From Flavobacterium humidisoli (lineage in GTDB: Bacteria; Bacteroidota; Bacteroidia; Flavobacteriales; Flavobacteriaceae): a DNA stretch of 64,000 bases. Position 1 is the stretch's first letter, and every line of letters begins with the position of its first letter. The DNA lies in assembly GCF_023272795.1 (NCBI RefSeq), contig NZ_CP096829.1, forward strand, positions 3,534,001-3,598,000, read 5' to 3'. Of this stretch, positions 36,473 to 46,423 are shown piece after piece. A model generated the notes under the pieces. It worked only from the letters and a program-made list of their open reading frames with translations, made no database searches and had not been told where the DNA came from. The translations under genes and the position numbers were made by a program.

Positions 36473-37579
36473 TTATTCTAACACCAATTGTCCTAAAGCT
36501 TCTTTAGTAAAACCTTTTAATTCATCCGTTTTTCCTGCTTTGATTTTAGCAACCCAGTTTGGATCTGATAAAAGAGGTCTTCCGACAGCAACCAAATCAA
36601 AATCGCCTCTATCGAAACGTCTGTTTAATTCTTCTAAAGAAGTTGGCTGAGAACTTTCTCCTGCAAAAGCGCCAAAGAAATCACCAGAAAGACCAACAGA
36701 ACCAACAGTAATCGTTGGAGCGCCAGTTACTTTTTTAGCCCATCCTGCAAAGTTCAAATCAGAATCTTCAAATTCAGGTTCCCAGAAACGGCGTTGTGAA
36801 GCGTGAATAATATCAACACCAGCATCAACAAGAGGAGTAAGCCAAGCTTCTAATTCCTGCGGATTTTTAGCTAATTTATAATTATAATCAGAAGGTTTAA
36901 ATTGAGAAAAACGCATAATCACAGCAAAGTCGTTTCCAACTTGTTTTCTCACTTCTTTTACAACTTCAATCGCAAAACGATTACGCTCAGGAAGTGTTTT
37001 TCCTCCATAAATATCTTCACGTAAATTCGTTTCAGCTCTAAAGAATTGGTCAATTAAATAACCATGTGCACCGTGAATTTCAACAGTGTCAAACCCCAGT
37101 CTTTTAGCGTCAGCAGCAGCTTTACCAAAAGCAAGAATTGTATCTTCAATATCTTTTTCAGTCATGGCAACACCATTTCTAAAATCAGGACGGTTTAATC
37201 CAGACGGACCTTCAAATGGAACAGGAGGAACCCATCCAGAATGGTGATTGTCCATAATTCCCATGTGCCAGATTTGCGGACCCATTTTTCCGCCTGCAGC
37301 ATGAACTTCTTCAATCACTTTTTTCCATCCGTTTAAGGCTAAATCACCATAAAAATGAGGAACATTAGCATCATTAGAAGAAGATTTTCTGTCAATAACA
37401 GTTCCTTCAGACAGAATTAATCCAACTTCGCCTTCAGCTCTTTTTTGGTAGTAAGCTGCGACTTCATCAGTTGGAACTCCGTTTGGAGAAAAAGAGCGCG
37501 TCATTGGCGCCATTACGATTCGGTTTTTCAGATTTAACGACTTTAAGTTAAATTCAGAAAATAGGTTGTTTGTACTCAT
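36473..37579 (-). CDS. Old yellow enzyme-family alkene reductase
   Basis: 368 residues, FMN TIM barrel. Visible motifs: LKNRIVMAPMTRSF at the N-terminus, GGKMGPQIWHMG, the substrate-binding histidine pair in VEIHGAHGYLIDQFFR, NLREDIYGG and the C-terminal FDLVAVGRPLLSDPNW. NAD(P)H-dependent enzymes of this class reduce activated C=C bonds of enals, enones and nitro compounds. It lies seven bases downstream of an ArsR-type regulator on the same strand, so the two form an operon and the reductase is probably induced by reactive electrophiles (inference). Confidence 0.93.
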   Translation of the reverse strand: MSTNNLFSEFNLKSLNLKNRIVMAPMTRSFSPNGVPTDEVAAYYQKRAEGEVGLILSEGTVIDRKSSSNDANVPHFYGDLALNGWKKVIEEVHAAGGKMGPQIWHMGIMDNHHSGWVPPVPFEGPSGLNRPDFRNGVAMTEKDIEDTILAFGKAAADAKRLGFDTVEIHGAHGYLIDQFFRAETNLREDIYGGKTLPERNRFAIEVVKEVRKQVGNDFAVIMRFSQFKPSDYNYKLAKNPQELEAWLTPLVDAGVDIIHASQRRFWEPEFEDSDLNFAGWAKKVTGAPTITVGSVGLSGDFFGAFAGESSQPTSLEELNRRFDRGDFDLVAVGRPLLSDPNWVAKIKAGKTDELKGFTKEALGQLVLE

Positions 37580-37586
37580 AGTAATT

Positions 37587-37889
37587 TTACAAATTAGATT
37601 GAATTAATTTACTGAGTGCTTCAAAGGCACCTTCGTTACGTTTATAATAAGTCCATTGTCCAACACGTTTGGCTTCGATAAAACCAGCGCGCTGTAAAAT
37701 AGACAGGTATTCTGATACAGTTGATTGTGTTAAACCGGCCTTTGCCTGAATCTGTCCAACACACACACCATGCTCAAATCCCGCATGTTCGAGCTGGCCT
37801 GGAAAGTTAATTTCGGGTTCTTTCAGCCATTCCAGCATTTGCAGCCTAGATTTGTTAGATAATGCTTTAAAAATTTCTATCGTTTCCAT
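37587..37889 (-). CDS. ArsR-family transcriptional repressor
   Basis: 100 residues with an ArsR winged helix: IFKALSNKSRLQMLEWL, then recognition helix LTQSTVSEYLSILQRAGFIEAKRVGQWTYYK. A single insert with cysteine (HGVCVGQIQAKAG) precedes the recognition helix; no metal-binding CxC is present, so it is more likely a redox or electrophile sensor than a metal sensor. First gene of the operon with the old yellow enzyme. The -7 box sits only four bases before the ATG, so the message may be leaderless. Confidence 0.88.
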   Translation of the reverse strand: METIEIFKALSNKSRLQMLEWLKEPEINFPGQLEHAGFEHGVCVGQIQAKAGLTQSTVSEYLSILQRAGFIEAKRVGQWTYYKRNEGAFEALSKLIQSNL

Positions 37890-37893
37890 GACG

Positions 37894-37923
37894 CAAATAT
37901 ATCGACTTTTCCCGATATGCCAA
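37894..37923 (-). promoter_or_regulatory. Promoter and candidate operator of arsR-type gene
   Basis: Minus-strand -7 TATATTTG (37901-37894) and a -33 TTG (37923-37921) frame the spacer, where ATATCG and CGATAT (37899-37904, 37913-37918) form an inverted repeat. A repressor bound there would block the promoter. Confidence 0.6.
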
Positions 37924-38009
37924 TTTTCAGATATGCTTTTGTGATAATTTTATGATTGGAGTAGGAGAAAGTTTTGTTTTGGCTACGGATTTTTAGACAA
38001 GAAAATTTA

Positions 38010-38115
38010 TATTTGTTTTTGATTTAATCTCGCAAAGTCGCAAAGTTTTTTGTTTCACGCAGATTTTACAGATTGAAGAGATCTGATTTTATTTATCTGC
38101 AACTTTTCGAGATTA
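38010..38115. repeat. Phased-word region upstream of the thioredoxin gene
   Basis: TTAATCTCGCAAAGTCGCAAAG, then ACGCAGATTTTACAGATTGAAG, then TTTATCTGC...CGAGATTAAA: the outer TTAATCTCG and CGAGATTAA form a loose inverted repeat. Word style matches the other spacers. Confidence 0.45.
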
Positions 38116-38149
38116 AAAAAAGCTCCAAACAAATAAACTTAATCCAATT

Positions 38150-38641
38150 ATGAAAAAAATCTACTTAGTTTTAACCTTCACATTCTTCAATTTGTTTATA
38201 AGCAACGCGCAAGTCGTAGGAACTGATATTGGAGATATTGCTCCAGAAATTGATCTTCCAGACACAAAAGGAGAAAAAGTAGCACTTTCTTCTTTACGAG
38301 GTTCTTTGGTTTTAGTAGACTTTTGGGCTTCTTGGTGCGGGCCTTGCATTAAAGAACAGCCTTTATTGATAAAACTACATAATGCTTATCCAGACAAATT
38401 ATCGATTTATGGAGTTTCTATGGATACCAAAAAGCCATTGTGGACAGGAGCGATCGCAAAAGCAAAATTGCCTTGGACAAACGTTAGTGATTTGAAATAC
38501 TGGCAATCTCCAGTTATTGGAGATTATATGTTGCAATCTATTCCATTGAATTTTTTAATTGATAAAAACGGAATTATTGTCGCAAAAAACATTCATGGAC
38601 AGGCTTTAGAAGATAAAATTAAAACCTTGTTTGTAGAGTAA
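38150..38641 (+). CDS. TlpA-like periplasmic thioredoxin-fold protein
   Basis: 163 residues. The signal peptide (ending near ISNAQ) directs it to the periplasm. The TlpA/ResA-type domain has GDIAPEIDLPDTKGEKVALSSL followed by the redox motif WCGPC (C63, C66), and a cis-proline loop IPLNFLIDKNG. It should reduce or exchange disulfides in exported proteins. Convergent with the next small gene; they share a bidirectional terminator. Confidence 0.92.
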   Translation: MKKIYLVLTFTFFNLFISNAQVVGTDIGDIAPEIDLPDTKGEKVALSSLRGSLVLVDFWASWCGPCIKEQPLLIKLHNAYPDKLSIYGVSMDTKKPLWTGAIAKAKLPWTNVSDLKYWQSPVIGDYMLQSIPLNFLIDKNGIIVAKNIHGQALEDKIKTLFVE

Positions 38642-38692
38642 TTGACTATAACAGAAAAGAACAGTAAGAAATTATAACTTTTCGTAAAAATA

Positions 38693-38729
38693 AAAAAGCC
38701 TAATCTTAAGAAGATTGGGCTTTAATTTT
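38693..38729. terminator. Bidirectional terminator
   Basis: AAAGCCTAATCTT pairs with AAGATTGGGCTTT around AAG, with A and T tracts on both sides. Confidence 0.82.
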
Positions 38730-38731
38730 TT

Positions 38732-39112
38732 TTAAGACTCTTTAATCACTTTCTTTACACCTCCAAAACTGGTTTTCAGCATTTCTCTAATCTGAAACTG
38801 CGTTTTGTTTCCCGATGCGTTTTTCCAATCTTTGAGATCAAAAATATGGATTTGATCTGCGTAAGGATTTGTTAAGAATGAAATTCTTGAAATGGTATAT
38901 TTATAGTATTTCAGTTCGTGAGAAACATGTCGATTAGGAACAACAATTAATATGTTTTCCCAATTCAAAAAGTCTTTCGGAACGTCTTTTCTTTCTAATA
39001 ATCCTAAAGATTCAAAAAAAGCCACAATCTTTTGATCATTAAGTTTGTTAATCTTATGATCAAGGTTTTTGAAAGTCATTTGGAGTCTATTTTCATTCAT
39101 AATAGTACTCAT
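38732..39112 (-). CDS. Conserved-looking hypothetical cytoplasmic protein
   Basis: 126 residues; a start four codons later (MNENRL, 39100) is equally possible. No signal peptide or membrane segment. It is basic, with FLNWENILIVVPNRHVSHELKYYKYTISRISFL in the middle and a lysine-rich end. I recognise no domain. The coding frame has flavobacterial codon use, its own start region and a shared terminator, so it is a real gene of unknown role. Confidence 0.6.
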   Translation of the reverse strand: MSTIMNENRLQMTFKNLDHKINKLNDQKIVAFFESLGLLERKDVPKDFLNWENILIVVPNRHVSHELKYYKYTISRISFLTNPYADQIHIFDLKDWKNASGNKTQFQIREMLKTSFGGVKKVIKES

Positions 39113-39325
39113 AGTAGAATTGCTTTTTAAGATTTCAATATAAAATTACATTAAAAGAAAATATTTTTTGAATCTGAAGCCATTAGATTCATTCTAAATT
39201 TTGGAAGCCTATTCTATAAACATTTATTATGAATGAGTTATCATATTTTGATAAAATACTATTAATGTTTCTTCTCTAAAAACTTTATTTTTATCGCTAT
39301 TTGATTTTACTAACAAACCAAACTT

Positions 39326-42148
39326 ATGAAAACCACTTTTGTTCAAAAAACAATTCTCTGTTTTTTTCTTGTATGTTCATTCCATTTATTGGCTCAAAAT
39401 AAATCGGGTAGAGCGCTTGTTTTAATCGATAAAGATTGGAGCTTTTCATTTGGACATCAATACGAAACAAAAAAAGATTTCGGTCATGCCGAAGGCTATT
39501 TTTCGTATTTAACCAAAACAGGGTTTGGCGATGGGCCAGCAGCTTCTGGATTTGACGATCGTGCTTGGAGAAAATTGAATTTGCCACATGACTGGGCGGT
39601 AGAACAACCTTTTAGCGAAAATGCAAGTTTTAGTCACGGATTCAAATCAGCAGGCAAAAATTTCCCAGAGAAAAGTATTGGCTGGTATAGAAAAAAGATA
39701 AATATTCCGAATGAAGATTTAGGGAAAATTATTTCTCTAAAATTTGATGGAGTTTTTAGGAACTCTAAAGTCTTTTTCAACGGATTCTATTTAGGAACCG
39801 AAGAAAGTGGCTACAATGGTTTTGAATATGATGTGTCGGCTTATGTAAATTATGGAGGTGAAAATACAATTGTAGTGCGTGTAGATGCTTCGATGGAAGA
39901 AGGTTGGTTTTATGAAGGTGCTGGAATTTATAGACATGTCTATTTGCAAAAAACAAATCCGATTCACGTAATTCAAAATGGGACTTATGTTACTTCTGAA
40001 TTGATAGGAAATGACGCAGCAGTTACTGCAGATGTAAAAATTAAGAACAATGGAAAATTTAAAGGTTCGATTGAAGTTATTCAGACCATTTTAAATAACC
40101 AAAACAAGCAAGTTGCAATCTCTTCTGAAAATGTATTAGCACCAGAATTTTATCAAACCATAAATTATAATTCAAAATTACGAGTAGAAAATCCGCTTTT
40201 GTGGGATATTGATTCGCCTAATTTATATCAGTTAATTACTGAAATAAAAAAGGATGGAGAAGTAATAGACAGTTATAAAACCTCTTTTGGAATTAGAACG
40301 ATTGAATTTAATCCAGAAGAAGGTTTTTTTCTTAACGGAAAACATCTAAAATTGAAAGGAACAAACAATCATCAAGACCACGCGGGAATTGGAACAGCAC
40401 TTTCAGATGAAATTCAGTATTATAGAATTGCAAAACTGAAAGAAATGGGGTCAAATGCATACCGCTGTTCGCATCATCCGCCAACGCCAGAATTGCTAGA
40501 TGCTTGCGATAAATTGGGAATGCTGGTTATTGATGAAACCCGTTTAATGGGAATTAATGATTATCATTTGAATGATTTACAACGAATGATGGAGCGCGAT
40601 CGAAATCATCCGAGTATTTTTTGTTGGTCAGTTGGAAATGAAGAATGGCAGATTGAAGGCGGAATTATGGGTGAAAGAATTACCAATATCATGCAGGATT
40701 TCAGTAAAAGTATCGATCCGACAAGACCTGTAACAGTAGGAATCAGTAGCGGATTTAAAAGCGGAATTTCTTCTGTTGTCGAAATTATGGGATATAATTA
40801 TCTCGGAAATGGAGATATTGATGCGCATAGAAGTCAGTTTAAGCAACAGCCGGGAATGGGAACAGAGGAAGGTTCGACATTTGCGACCCGAGGCATTTAT
40901 TTTACCGATGACGCCAAACATTATCAAAGTGCTTACGATAAAAAGCCTCGACCAACTTTTTACAGTATTGAAGAAGGCTGGAAGTTTTATGCTAAACGAC
41001 CTTATTTGGCAGGAATGTTTATCTGGACAGGTTTTGATTATCGTGGAGAGCCAACGCCTTATGGCTGGCCGTCTGTAACGTCTTATTTCGGAATGATGGA
41101 TGTTTGCGGTTTCCCGAAAGACAATGTTTTCTATTTAAAATCTTGGTGGGGAAAAGAACCCGTTTTGCACATACTGCCACATTGGAATTGGAGTGGAATG
41201 GAAGGCAAAGAAATAGATGTCTGGGCATATTCAAATTGCGATGAGGTAGAGCTTTTTCTTAACAAAAAGAGTTTGGGGAAAAAGAAAATGGAGCAAAACG
41301 GCCATTTAGAATGGAAAGTAAATTATACTCCAGGAACTTTGGAAGCTATTGGTTATAAAAACGGAAAAAAAGCACTTTCTGATGTTCAGAAAACTACTGG
41401 AAAAGGAGAGAATATTAAGCTTTCTTTAGATAAAGAAAATGTGTTGAAAGGAAATGTTTCTGTTTTAACGGTTGAAACCACAGATAAAAATGGCTTGCAC
41501 ATTCCGACAGCAAACGATGAAATTATGTTTTCGATTAAAGGCGGTAAAATTTTAGGAGTAGGAAACGGGGATCCAACTTCATTAGAAAACGATCAATTTA
41601 TTGATGACATTACACTGGTTACTATAAATAATTTTATGGAGCAAAAAGTAACAACTGCATCTCTGCCTCAGCAATTGCCTAATTCTTTAGAAAACGAATG
41701 GACAGAAGCTTTTAAAGACCGAGATTACAAAAAACAAGCGCCATCGTATATTTATAAAGGAGAATTTGATTTAAAGAATAGCTCAGCTTCTAAGAATGTG
41801 AGTTTCTTTTACAAAAAGATAGGAGTTGAAACAGTAGTTTTCGTGAATGGAAATAAAGTGGAACCAAGCAAAGACGATTCTCAAAAATATGTTTTGAATT
41901 CTGCTATTTTACAAGAAGGGAAAAATACAATTTATATTGCAGCAACGCCCTTGCAAAAAGTAAAAGACTGGGATGTTATGAATACAGATCCAGGAATTAT
42001 TCAAGTAATAACACCAGCAGAATCTTGGAAAAGAAAGCTCTTTAATGGTTACGCTCAAATCATTATCCAAAAAGATGAAAATGTTAAAGAAGTTATTTTA
42101 TCTGCTTCTGCGAAAGGATTACGCACAGGAACTTTAGCTGTTAAATAG
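39326..42148 (+). CDS. GH2 beta-galactosidase-type glycoside hydrolase
   Basis: 940 residues with a signal peptide ending at LLAQN (residue 25), so periplasmic. Order: GH2 sugar-binding jelly roll (about 75-210; LPHDWAVEQPF, GWYRKKINIP, YEGAGIYRHVYL), immunoglobulin-like domain (about 215-325), TIM barrel (325-620) with acid/base E439 (SVGNEEW) and the likely nucleophile E514 in GTEEGSTFATRG, then DUF4982-like and Ig-like C-terminal domains. It is expected to remove beta-galactose (or a related sugar) from polysaccharide fragments. No SusC/SusD pair is nearby. An AraC regulator gene follows after a strong inverted repeat. Confidence 0.9.
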   Translation: MKTTFVQKTILCFFLVCSFHLLAQNKSGRALVLIDKDWSFSFGHQYETKKDFGHAEGYFSYLTKTGFGDGPAASGFDDRAWRKLNLPHDWAVEQPFSENASFSHGFKSAGKNFPEKSIGWYRKKINIPNEDLGKIISLKFDGVFRNSKVFFNGFYLGTEESGYNGFEYDVSAYVNYGGENTIVVRVDASMEEGWFYEGAGIYRHVYLQKTNPIHVIQNGTYVTSELIGNDAAVTADVKIKNNGKFKGSIEVIQTILNNQNKQVAISSENVLAPEFYQTINYNSKLRVENPLLWDIDSPNLYQLITEIKKDGEVIDSYKTSFGIRTIEFNPEEGFFLNGKHLKLKGTNNHQDHAGIGTALSDEIQYYRIAKLKEMGSNAYRCSHHPPTPELLDACDKLGMLVIDETRLMGINDYHLNDLQRMMERDRNHPSIFCWSVGNEEWQIEGGIMGERITNIMQDFSKSIDPTRPVTVGISSGFKSGISSVVEIMGYNYLGNGDIDAHRSQFKQQPGMGTEEGSTFATRGIYFTDDAKHYQSAYDKKPRPTFYSIEEGWKFYAKRPYLAGMFIWTGFDYRGEPTPYGWPSVTSYFGMMDVCGFPKDNVFYLKSWWGKEPVLHILPHWNWSGMEGKEIDVWAYSNCDEVELFLNKKSLGKKKMEQNGHLEWKVNYTPGTLEAIGYKNGKKALSDVQKTTGKGENIKLSLDKENVLKGNVSVLTVETTDKNGLHIPTANDEIMFSIKGGKILGVGNGDPTSLENDQFIDDITLVTINNFMEQKVTTASLPQQLPNSLENEWTEAFKDRDYKKQAPSYIYKGEFDLKNSSASKNVSFFYKKIGVETVVFVNGNKVEPSKDDSQKYVLNSAILQEGKNTIYIAATPLQKVKDWDVMNTDPGIIQVITPAESWKRKLFNGYAQIIIQKDENVKEVILSASAKGLRTGTLAVK

Positions 42149-42230
42149 TTTCAAGTTTCAGGTTTCAAGTTTTTACGTCTCGTTAAACTTGAAACCTGAA
42201 ACTTGAAACCTGAAACTTGAAACCTGAAAC
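42148..42230. repeat. Perfect 25-bp phased-word inverted repeat plus tandem copies
   Basis: The arm 42148-42172 (GTTTCAAGTTTCAGGTTTCA...) is exactly complementary to 42185-42209. The right side continues with further alternating TTGAAAC and CTGAAAC seven-base words to about 42230. The last base of the GH2 stop codon is the first base of the arm. Confidence 0.88.
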
Positions 42231-42264
42231 AAAAATTTAACAAAAGAATAATGTTTGATTTTCA

Positions 42265-42272
42265 TAACTTTG
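42265..42272 (+). promoter_or_regulatory. -7 box of the AraC-type gene
   Basis: TAACTTTG fits TAnnTTTG, but only four bases separate it from ATG 42277, so transcription would begin at or near the start codon. Confidence 0.5.
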
Positions 42273-42276
42273 CAAA

Positions 42277-43146
42277 ATGAATAATCAAACAGAAACACAG
42301 AATTGCGATTTCACTTCAGATTTGAAGATGAAAGGTTTTAAAGTCTATCCTATAAATGGAGATTTCAGTAAAGTTCCCGTTTACAGCCGAAGAGACTTTT
42401 ATAAAATCTGTATTAATACTAGTAAAAGTATCATACAATACGCTGACCGCGGAATAGAAACCGACGGAACGATTCTGTTTTTTGGTAATCCGATTATTCC
42501 GTATTCCTGGGAGACTATTTCTGAAAAATTTGAAGGTTATGCCTGCGTTTTTACTGAAGAATTTTTTAAAACCAAAGACCGTTCTGAAACCCTTCAGGAA
42601 TCGCCTTTGTTTAAAATAGGAGGAACTCCAATTTTTACTTTAACTGCTGAACAAAAGGTGTTTATCGATTCGCTGTTCCAAAAAATGATTGAAGAATACG
42701 AAACCGATTATGCCTTCAAAGACGATTTAATGCGCAGTTATGTTAATTTGATTATTCATGAATCGATGAAAATGCAGCCTTCGGAGAACTTCTTTAAACA
42801 TAAAAATGCTTCTTCGAGAATTACTTCTTTGTTTTTAGAATTATTAGAAAGACAATTTCCAATAGAAACCAAAGATCAGCCATTGGTTTTGAAAACACCT
42901 CAAGATTACGCGCAGAGCCTTTCTGTTCACGTAAATCATTTAAACCGTTCTGTAAAAGAAGTTACAGGAAGACCCACTACAGCACATATTACAGAAAGAG
43001 TCATTAACGAAGCAAAAGCTTTACTGCATCACACAGACTGGAGTATTTCTGATATTGGTTATTCACTTGGATTTGAATATCCGAGCTATTTCAATAATTA
43101 TTTTAAAAGACTTACTGGAACGGTTCCAAAATCGCTTCGAATGTAA
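42277..43146 (+). CDS. AraC-family transcriptional regulator
   Basis: 289 residues. The N-terminal half (about 15-180) is a cupin-like ligand domain; the last 100 residues hold two helix-turn-helices (TPQDYAQSLSVHVNHLNRSVKEVTGRPTTAHI and WSISDIGYSLGFEYPSYFNNYFKRLTGTVPKSLR), the AraC signature. A start at M18 (42328) is possible because the -7 box lies only four bases before 42277. It probably controls the cupin, alcohol dehydrogenase and aldo/keto reductase genes downstream (inference from position). Confidence 0.9.
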   Translation: MNNQTETQNCDFTSDLKMKGFKVYPINGDFSKVPVYSRRDFYKICINTSKSIIQYADRGIETDGTILFFGNPIIPYSWETISEKFEGYACVFTEEFFKTKDRSETLQESPLFKIGGTPIFTLTAEQKVFIDSLFQKMIEEYETDYAFKDDLMRSYVNLIIHESMKMQPSENFFKHKNASSRITSLFLELLERQFPIETKDQPLVLKTPQDYAQSLSVHVNHLNRSVKEVTGRPTTAHITERVINEAKALLHHTDWSISDIGYSLGFEYPSYFNNYFKRLTGTVPKSLRM

Positions 43147-43456
43147 ATTGTTTCAATTTCTTAATTTTTTGTTTGAATATTGTTATTTCGACATTGTAGT
43201 ATTGCACTACATTTGCCCTGAAATAAACAACGAATCTTTGCATCAGTTTTTTTAATGACTAAATAACACTTCACAAAAGCATGCTCCGCTTTGCATTTAG
43301 TTTTAAATTTTGATAATAGAAAAATATAAATTTTTTTAAAGTATTAATTAAAATCAAAATCTCCTTCTATCAAGAGATTCGATGTACTGATTATTTCATT
43401 CAAATAAGCTTATAAGAATTTAAAAAATTAATTATTAACCTAAAAACAACGAAATT
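43147..43456. other. 310-bp spacer upstream of the cupin gene
   Basis: No gene fits; the only open frame overlaps the AraC gene out of frame. The spacer contains TGTAGTATTGCACTACA (43195-43211), a perfect six-base-arm inverted repeat touching a -7 box TACATTTG (43208-43215) with TTTC at -33. This reads as a regulated promoter with a leader of about 240 bases. Confidence 0.55.
43195..43215 (+). promoter_or_regulatory. Candidate operator overlapping a -7 box
   Basis: TGTAGT-ATTGC-ACTACA is followed immediately by TTTG; the right half-site is part of TACATTTG. A repressor bound here would cover the promoter. Which regulator binds is unknown. Confidence 0.5.
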
Positions 43457-43864
43457 ATGTCGACACATTTCACTGCCGTAACCGAAGAAGGTAAAATTCC
43501 AAATACTTATATGACAGGCGAAGTGTCATATAAAAAGCAGACAAGCGAAATTCATCCTGAAAATACTGTTATCAAAGATATTTCTTTTGAACCCGGAGCA
43601 AGAAGTAATTGGCACAGTAACGCTAGTCTGCAGTTGATCATTGTAACAGATGGAGTTGGCTATTACCAAGAAAGAGGGGGACAAATTAATCTTATCGAAA
43701 AAGGGAAAGTAATCACGGTTTTACCTGGAATTGAGCATTGGTACGGAGCAACGCCAACGACAAAATATTCTCATATTACCATTGTGACAGAAGTAGACAA
43801 AGGCACGGGAACTTGGCTGGATAGCGTTACTGATGAAGAGTATTATTCTTTTGAAAGATGCTAA
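43457..43864 (+). CDS. Cupin-domain protein
   Basis: 135 residues, one cupin beta-barrel: ISFEPGARSNWHSNASLQLIIVTDGVGYYQERGG (motif 1 with metal-binding His and Glu) and VITVLPGIEHWYGATP (motif 2 His). Small cupins of this kind often accompany alcohol dehydrogenases, aldo/keto reductases and carboxymuconolactone-decarboxylase-like proteins in quinone- or electrophile-response clusters; that matches the neighbours here. The substrate is unknown. Confidence 0.88.
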   Translation: MSTHFTAVTEEGKIPNTYMTGEVSYKKQTSEIHPENTVIKDISFEPGARSNWHSNASLQLIIVTDGVGYYQERGGQINLIEKGKVITVLPGIEHWYGATPTTKYSHITIVTEVDKGTGTWLDSVTDEEYYSFERC

Positions 43865-43871
43865 GGTTTTA

Positions 43872-43891
43872 TCCCGATAGCGATCGGGACT
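43872..43891. repeat. ATCCCGAT...ATCGGGAC palindrome, copy 2
   Basis: Same design as 3485-3504, seven bases after the cupin stop. No T tract follows; GGGACTGAAATTC continues into an AT-rich spacer. Confidence 0.65.
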
Positions 43892-44083
43892 GAAATTCTA
43901 AGTTTTTTTACACAGATTTAATTGATTGACTAAAAAAAATTTTTTGATTAAAATAAAATAATCGAAATTTATATAACTATTTGTAAATCAATATAAATTG
44001 GTAGGTTTTCTATGTCTTTTTTCAACAGCTTTAAAACCTGAAACCGGAAACAAAAAACAAATAACAACAAACTATAAAAAATT

Positions 44084-45136
44084 ATGGAAACAAAAAATAT
44101 TAAAGCCTTTGGTACCGAAGCTGCAGAAGCAGCGTTAAAGACCCTAGATATTAAAAGAAGAGCGGTACAGGCACACGACGTAGAAATCGAAATTTTGTAT
44201 TGCGGAATCTGTCATTCTGATTTACACTCAGCTAGAAATGAATGGCATGGTACAATTTATCCGATTGTTCCTGGACATGAAATTGTAGGACGCGTAACAA
44301 AAGTAGGAGATCATGTAAAAGGTTTCAAAGTTGGCGATTTAGCAGGAGTAGGCTGTTTGGTTGATTCTTGCAGAGAATGCGAACACTGCAAAAACGATTT
44401 AGAGCAATTTTGTGATGAAGGAAATGTCCAAACATTTAATTCGCCTGACAAACACTTAGGAGGACAAACTTATGGAGGTTACTCTCAAAGCATTGTAGTT
44501 GATGAGGGCTTTGTACTGCATATTTCAGATAAATTAGAACTTTCTGCTGTTGCACCATTATTGTGTGCAGGAATTACAACTTATTCACCATTAAAACATT
44601 GGAAAGTGGGTCCTGGTCAAAAAGTTGGAATTGTAGGTATCGGCGGTCTTGGTCATATGGGAATAAAAATAGCAAAAGCTATGGGGGCTCATGTAGTTGT
44701 TTTTACTACCTCTTTATCTAAAACGGAAGATGCAAAACGCCTTGGAGCAGATGAGGTAGTATTGTCTACAGACGAAACGCAGATGGCACAGCACGCCAGA
44801 AGTTTAAATTTTATCTTAGATTGCGTTTCTGCTGAACACAGTATTGATTCGTATTTAAATTTATTGAAAGTAGACGGAACATTAACTTTGGTTGGAGCGC
44901 CAATGGATCCGCTTCCTGTAACTTCTTTCAGTCTTATTTTAGGAAGAAGAAGTTTTTCAGGTTCTCTTATCGGTGGAATCGCAGAAACTCAAGAAATGCT
45001 TGATTTCTGTGCCGAACATAATATCACATCAGATGTAGAAGTAATTGGTGTGAATGATGTTAATGATGCCTATGAAAGATTGCTAAAAGGAGATGTTAAA
45101 TACCGTTTTGTAATTGATATGGCTTCATTGAAATAA
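44084..45136 (+). CDS. Zinc-dependent NAD(P) alcohol dehydrogenase
   Basis: 350 residues, medium-chain dehydrogenase of the cinnamyl-alcohol/YahK branch. Catalytic zinc ligands are C40 (CGICHSD), H65 and E66 (PGHE) and C161; the structural zinc cysteines are C96, C99, C102 and C110. The nucleotide-binding loop is VGIVGIGGLGHMG (residues 181-193). It should reduce aldehydes to alcohols, probably with NADPH as its relatives do. Co-directional with the cupin and aldo/keto reductase genes but separated from the latter by a 228-bp repeat spacer. Confidence 0.94.
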   Translation: METKNIKAFGTEAAEAALKTLDIKRRAVQAHDVEIEILYCGICHSDLHSARNEWHGTIYPIVPGHEIVGRVTKVGDHVKGFKVGDLAGVGCLVDSCRECEHCKNDLEQFCDEGNVQTFNSPDKHLGGQTYGGYSQSIVVDEGFVLHISDKLELSAVAPLLCAGITTYSPLKHWKVGPGQKVGIVGIGGLGHMGIKIAKAMGAHVVVFTTSLSKTEDAKRLGADEVVLSTDETQMAQHARSLNFILDCVSAEHSIDSYLNLLKVDGTLTLVGAPMDPLPVTSFSLILGRRSFSGSLIGGIAETQEMLDFCAEHNITSDVEVIGVNDVNDAYERLLKGDVKYRFVIDMASLK

Positions 45137-45148
45137 GGTTCAAAGTAG

Positions 45149-45352
45149 CTAAGGTTCTAAGATGCTAAGAAATTGGAATCTTTAAACTTTGGCAATTTTA
45201 AAAATTAAATAAAATAGCTGCTGAGATTTAAAGACAAAGAAAAAACTCAGAACCTTAAACTCTCAGCATCTCAGAAATTCAAAAAAAAAAAAGATACTGA
45301 GGTTTAAGATAAAGTAAAGAAAACTTAGAATCTCAGAACCTTAGTATCTTAG
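45149..45352. repeat. Phased-word inverted repeat between ADH and AKR genes
   Basis: CTAAGGTTCTAAGATGCTAAG (arm 45149-45169) pairs with 45324-45344 at 19 of 21 positions. The right end (45323-45352) is written in eight-base words TYAGNAYC, and the same 30-base stretch recurs with one mismatch at 46493-46522, on the far side of the AKR gene. Confidence 0.75.
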
Positions 45353-46348
<996 letters not shown>

Positions 46349-46423
46349 GATTCAAAGTTGCAAATGTTCAAAGGCACAAAGAAATGAACTCTGAACCTTT
46401 GTGTCTCTGAAACATAAAAAAAC

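Noticed and set aside
30103..42148. Classical polysaccharide utilisation locus
   Set aside because: GH3 and GH2 genes and a regulator are present, but no SusC/SusD pair, so I call it only a sugar-related neighbourhood.
43055..43255. Plus-strand frame of 66 codons at the end of the AraC gene
   Set aside because: Overlaps the AraC gene out of frame, no domain.
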